7,289 nucleotides of DNA, taken from Microbacteriaceae bacterium. Its GTDB lineage: Bacteria > Actinomycetota > Actinomycetes > Actinomycetales > Microbacteriaceae. Position 1 is the stretch's first letter, and the number at the start of each line of letters is the position of its first letter. This document shows, piece after piece, positions 5,484 to 7,289 of the stretch. The notes under the pieces are model-generated. The model made no database searches, was not told where the DNA came from, and was given only the letters and a program-made list of their open reading frames with translations. Location: NCBI GenBank assembly GCA_947447385.1, contig CANFKN010000061.1, positions 1-7,289 of the forward strand. Reading direction: 5' to 3'. The position numbers and the translations under genes were made by a program.

Positions 5484-5894
5484 TTAGACGCGGCGACGCT
5501 TTGGAGGACGGCAACCGTTGTGAGCCTGTGGGGTCACATCGCTGATTGTGCCAACCTCAAGACCTGCAGCCTGAAGTGAACGAATTGCGGTTTCGCGACC
5601 TGAGCCTGGGCCCTTCACGAAAACGTCAACCTTCTTTAGGCCGTGTTCCTGTGCCTTGCGAGCAGCTGACTCAGCGGCTAGCTGAGCGGCGAAAGGAGTC
5701 GACTTGCGTGAGCCCTTGTAGCCAACGTCACCTGATGAAGACCATGAGATAACAGCGCCGGTCGAGTCGGTGATCGAAACGATGGTGTTGTTGAATGTGC
5801 TCTTGATGTGAGCTTGGCCAACGGTGATGTTCTTTTTGTCTTTTTTGCGTGGCTTGCGGGCTGCTGAGCCGGCTTTTGCCTTAGGTGCTGCCAT
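5484..5894 (-). CDS. rpsK: 30S ribosomal protein S11 (uS11)
   Basis: 136 residues, normal for an actinobacterial uS11. The protein lies on the platform of the small subunit, near the mRNA exit and E site. After a lysine-rich N-terminal 22 residues come GQAHIKSTFNNTIVSITDSTG (26-46) and GYKGSRKSTPFAAQLAAE (58-75). The C-terminus is AHNGCRPPKRRRV, whose Asn126 corresponds to the residue known to become isoaspartate in E. coli S11. The ATG at 5892-5894 has a strong AGGAG site. It begins 43 bp after rpsM and is followed by the rpoA leader, not by rpsD. Confidence 0.98.
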   Translation of the reverse strand: MAAPKAKAGSAARKPRKKDKKNITVGQAHIKSTFNNTIVSITDSTGAVISWSSSGDVGYKGSRKSTPFAAQLAAESAARKAQEHGLKKVDVFVKGPGSGRETAIRSLQAAGLEVGTISDVTPQAHNGCRPPKRRRV

Positions 5895-5926
5895 GATTCT
5901 CTCCTAAATCCTGATAAACAGTCGCT

Positions 5927-5942
5927 AGTAGCGCGGGCTACT
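5927..5942 (-). promoter_or_regulatory. Small hairpin over the rpsM stop codon
   Basis: Transcript AGTAGC and GCTACT form six perfect pairs around the loop CCGC, with the rpsM TAG inside the 5' arm. It could mark an RNA processing point or modulate termination and reinitiation between rpsM and rpsK, or be chance. Confidence 0.4.
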
Positions 5943-6318
5943 TGCGAGCTGCCTTCTTCTTGCCGGCTACGGTGCGCTTCGGGCCCTTGCGGGTGCGTGC
6001 GTTGGTCTTGGTGCGCTGACCGCGCACAGGAAGACCCTTGCGGTGGCGGATGCCTTCGTAGCTGCCGATTTCAACCTTGCGGCGAATGTCTGCTGCTACG
6101 TCACGGCGTAGGTCACCCTCAACCTTGTAGTTGCCATCGATGTAGTCACGAATAGCAACCAACTGGTCGTCGGTTAGGTCTTTGACACGAGTGTCTTTGT
6201 TGATCTCGGTACCCTTGAGGATTTCAACCGAGCGGGTACGGCCAATGCCGTAGATGTAGGTTAGGGCGATTTCGACGCGTTTCGCGTCTGGAATATCGGC
6301 TCCGGCAACACGTGCCAT
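5938..6318 (-). CDS. rpsM: 30S ribosomal protein S13 (uS13)
   Basis: 126 residues. uS13 is in the small-subunit head and makes intersubunit bridges, with its basic tail near the P-site tRNA. It begins MARVAGADIP, has the helix-hairpin-helix segment ALTYIYGIGRTRSVEIL (18-34), the signature RHRKGLPVRGQRTKTNARTR (91-110), and a Lys/Arg-rich C-terminus. The frame is open 24 codons upstream of the ATG at 6316-6318, but the conserved start and an AGGAGA site just before this ATG rule out the longer form. It is separated from rpmJ by an unusually long 187-bp gap holding RNA stem-loops, and is followed by rpsK 43 bp on. Confidence 0.98.
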   Translation of the reverse strand: MARVAGADIPDAKRVEIALTYIYGIGRTRSVEILKGTEINKDTRVKDLTDDQLVAIRDYIDGNYKVEGDLRRDVAADIRRKVEIGSYEGIRHRKGLPVRGQRTKTNARTRKGPKRTVAGKKKAARK

Positions 6319-6351
6319 GGGATTTCTCCTGTTGTTTTTTGAAGGTCTGCA

Positions 6352-6449
6352 GCAACGATTTCCGATTTCTCGGCTTTGGCCTTCATCCAAAGGTGCCCTC
6401 TTGCGCCCATCGCAGCCTCAGCTGTTTCGTTCGCTCGAATGATCGTTGC
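6352..6449 (-). promoter_or_regulatory. Long-range inverted repeat in the rpsM leader
   Basis: GCAACGAT (6352-6359) and ATCGTTGC (6442-6449) are perfect 8-bp complements 82 bases apart in the 187-bp rpmJ-rpsM gap. In the transcript they could close a domain whose 3' foot ends about 33 bases before the rpsM ATG. An rpsM leader bound by S4 is known from E. coli; there is no sign here that this is homologous. Confidence 0.4.
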
Positions 6450-6462
6450 CTTTTTAGTTGTT

Positions 6463-6493
6463 GCGGCGAACCGCGGTGTCAGTCGAAACTGAC
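6463..6493 (-). promoter_or_regulatory. Tandem UUCG-loop hairpins after rpmJ
   Basis: Two adjacent perfect hairpins, both with a UUCG loop in the transcript. The first is GTCAGT-TTCG-ACTGAC (6478-6493), a 6-bp stem. The second, three bases later, is GCGG-TTCG-CCGC (6463-6474), a 4-bp stem. They begin 12 bases after the rpmJ stop codon. No U-tract follows, so a terminator is unlikely; a transcript-processing site or the 5' part of an rpsM leader fits better. Confidence 0.65.
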
Positions 6494-6505
6494 GGGTGAA
6501 ACTTA

Positions 6506-6619
6506 TTAGCCCTGGCGCTGCTTGTGACGAGGGTTCTCGCAGATAACCATGACACGACCGTGACGGCGAATGACCTTGCACTTGTCGCAAATCTTCTTAA
6601 CGCTTGGGTTAACCTTCAT
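6506..6619 (-). CDS. rpmJ: 50S ribosomal protein L36 (bL36), zinc-binding form
   Basis: 37 residues plus a TAA stop: MKVNPSVKKICDKCKVIRRH, then GRVMVICENPRHKQRQG. This is the smallest large-subunit protein, bound to 23S rRNA near the peptidyl transferase side. The zinc-ribbon ligands Cys11, Cys14, Cys27 and His32 are all present, so this is the zinc-containing version; some bacteria keep a second, cysteine-free paralogue elsewhere in the genome. The ATG at 6617-6619 has a modest upstream AGAGAAG and follows infA by 57 bp, which hold one hairpin. A 187-bp gap follows before rpsM. Order infA-rpmJ-rpsM is conserved in Actinobacteria. Confidence 0.97.
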   Translation of the reverse strand: MKVNPSVKKICDKCKVIRRHGRVMVICENPRHKQRQG

Positions 6620-6639
6620 GTCTTTACTACTTCTCTAGG

Positions 6640-6661
6640 GGTCTGAATGGTTCTGCAGACC
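6640..6661 (-). promoter_or_regulatory. Hairpin in the infA-rpmJ gap
   Basis: Transcript GGTCTG and CAGACC form six perfect pairs around a 10-base loop. It begins 15 bases after the infA stop and ends 20 bases before the rpmJ ATG. There is no following U-tract. It may be a processing or spacing structure between two short genes. Confidence 0.45.
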
Positions 6662-6676
6662 GGTTTGTTCAAATCT

Positions 6677-6898
6677 TTATTTGTAGCGATAAATGATGCG
6701 ACCACGGGTTAGGTCGTATGTGCTGAGCTCAACGATTACGCGGTCTTCAGGAAGGATCTTGATGTAGTGCTGACGCATTTTTCCTGAAATGTGCGCCAAA
6801 ACCTTGTGACCGTTGGTTAGCTCAACCCGAAACATTGCGTTCGGAAGCGCTTCAACAACTTGGCCCTCGATTTCGATGACACCGTCTTTGTTGGCCAT
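6677..6898 (-). CDS. infA: Translation initiation factor IF-1
   Basis: 73 residues, the normal length. IF-1 binds the A site of the 30S subunit during initiation and works with IF-2 and IF-3. The whole protein is one S1-type OB fold: MANKDGVIEIEGQVVEALPN, FRVELTNGHKVLAHISGKMR (23-42), YIKILPEDRVIVELS (45-59), and the ending YDLTRGRIIYRYK. The ATG at 6896-6898 has a GTGAGG binding site unusually close, only two bases away. It follows a 211-bp gap after map containing a predicted promoter, and heads the run infA-rpmJ-rpsM-rpsK-rpoA-rplQ-truA. Confidence 0.98.
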   Translation of the reverse strand: MANKDGVIEIEGQVVEALPNAMFRVELTNGHKVLAHISGKMRQHYIKILPEDRVIVELSTYDLTRGRIIYRYK

Positions 6899-7109
6899 AG
6901 CCTCACTTATCTACCTAAATTTTTCGACGTAACGAGCGCACGACAACGAAAACCTTGCGATTTAGGGATTGCGTGCAGAAACGCCGAAACTCAATCCTAT
7001 GACAAATCGCGCTTAATTGGTAATTAGTTTTTTCAAAACTTTGCCGAAACGGCGTGTCGCTGAGCATTCAGAGCCAAAATTAGCCCGGGATAGCCAGAAA
7101 CGGTCTCAA
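6899..7109 (-). other. map-infA intergenic region and infA leader
   Basis: The longest gene-free stretch here, 211 bp, and visibly A/T-richer in its middle (about 7011-7040). It holds the predicted infA promoter and a leader of about 88 nt. In the leader CCTAAAT and ATTTAGG (6960-6966 and 6914-6920) can pair across 39 bases, and GCACG/CGTGC could nest inside. Just after map the transcript has a short GCCG-TTT-CGGC stem followed by AAAGTTTT, at most a weak terminator for map. GTTTCGGC occurs twice in the region. Confidence 0.6.
6994..7023 (-). promoter_or_regulatory. Predicted promoter for infA and the downstream alpha-operon genes
   Basis: On the minus strand, TTACCA (7018-7023) is followed after 18 bases by TAGGAT (6994-6999). 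The -10 is a good actinobacterial primary-sigma match and the -35 is four of six. It sits in the A/T-rich middle of the map-infA gap; initiation near 6986 would give a leader of about 88 nt. Confidence 0.5.
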
Positions 7110-7289
7110 CTAGTTGCCCAACGGCACAGGTTTGATGCCAAACTTCGCCAACTTTGAGGCGCCACCGTCAGGTTCGGTCAAAACCCAAATTCCGCTGGCA
7201 TGGCGGGCAACGGTATGCTCCCAATGCGAAGCGTCAGAACCGTCAACGGTCGAGACGGTCCAGGCATCCTCGAGAATTTTGGTGTCTTC
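7110..7289 (-). CDS. map: Type I methionine aminopeptidase, C-terminal end (5' part outside window)
   Basis: Open in frame from the right edge to a TAG at 7110-7112, giving the last 59 residues. MAP removes the N-terminal Met from nascent proteins and uses two metal ions. The fragment reads ILEDAWTVSTVDGSDASHWE (5-24) and then HTVARHASGIWVLTEPDGG. The W-T-V block followed by (W/Y)EHT is the end of the pita-bread fold, and Glu24 of the fragment is the family's last metal ligand. No start codon lies inside the window. The order map-infA is widespread in bacteria, usually after secY-adk. The 211-bp gap and predicted promoter suggest infA does not depend only on map read-through. Confidence 0.93.
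   Translation of the reverse strand, partial: EDTKILEDAWTVSTVDGSDASHWEHTVARHASGIWVLTEPDGGASKLAKFGIKPVPLGN

Noticed and set aside
6319..6390. A 24-codon extension of rpsM upstream of 6318
   Set aside because: The conserved MARVAGADIP start and the AGGAGA site just before it fix the shorter form.
6261..6590. A 109-codon minus-strand open frame across the rpmJ-rpsM gap
   Set aside because: It overlaps both rpmJ and rpsM in another frame, resembles no known protein, and its middle is the stem-loop region.
7038..7068. Intrinsic terminator for map (GCCG-TTT-CGGC stem followed by AAAGTTTT)
   Set aside because: The stem is only 4 bp and the short T-run is displaced, so it was noted only within the intergenic entry.

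Overview
This is a housekeeping segment of an actinobacterial chromosome. The gene order map-infA-rpmJ-rpsM-rpsK-rpoA-rplQ-truA-rplM-rpsI-glmM, with coaA facing it, is the high-G+C Gram-positive arrangement. Several details fit Micrococcales, and the only moderate G+C by eye (about half) would suit a small-genome freshwater Microbacteriaceae lineage. These include Ala/Glu-rich tails on uS9 and bL17, RpoA beginning (M)LIAQRPTL, and no rpsD between rpsK and rpoA. The family placement is inference.

Layout: the right edge holds the C-terminal end of map (minus strand). A 211-bp gap with a likely promoter follows, then the minus-strand translation/transcription cluster infA, rpmJ, rpsM, rpsK, rpoA, rplQ and truA. 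A second promoter just past the truA stop drives rplM-rpsI-glmM. At the left edge the 3' end of coaA (plus strand) converges on glmM with 7 bp between stop codons. Eleven of the twelve genes lie on the minus strand. There is no gene-free stretch over 300 bp, no tRNA or rRNA, no CRISPR array, and no recognisable transposase or phage gene.

The genes supply initiation factor IF-1, five ribosomal proteins (bL36, uS13, uS11, bL17, uL13) plus uS9, the RNA polymerase alpha subunit, a tRNA pseudouridine synthase, N-terminal Met removal, and one step each of peptidoglycan-precursor and coenzyme A synthesis. They are growth-rate genes of the kind expected to be co-expressed.

I see no new protein system. 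What stands out is RNA-level structure between the genes. A 36-nt near-perfect hairpin fills exactly codons 2-13 of truA, inside a larger 66-bp inverted repeat. Three consecutive stem-loops sit in the rpsK-rpoA leader, one of them a 22-bp near-palindrome. Two tandem UUCG-loop hairpins lie between rpmJ and rpsM, and there is a hairpin leader before rplM. These are candidate cis-regulatory RNAs.
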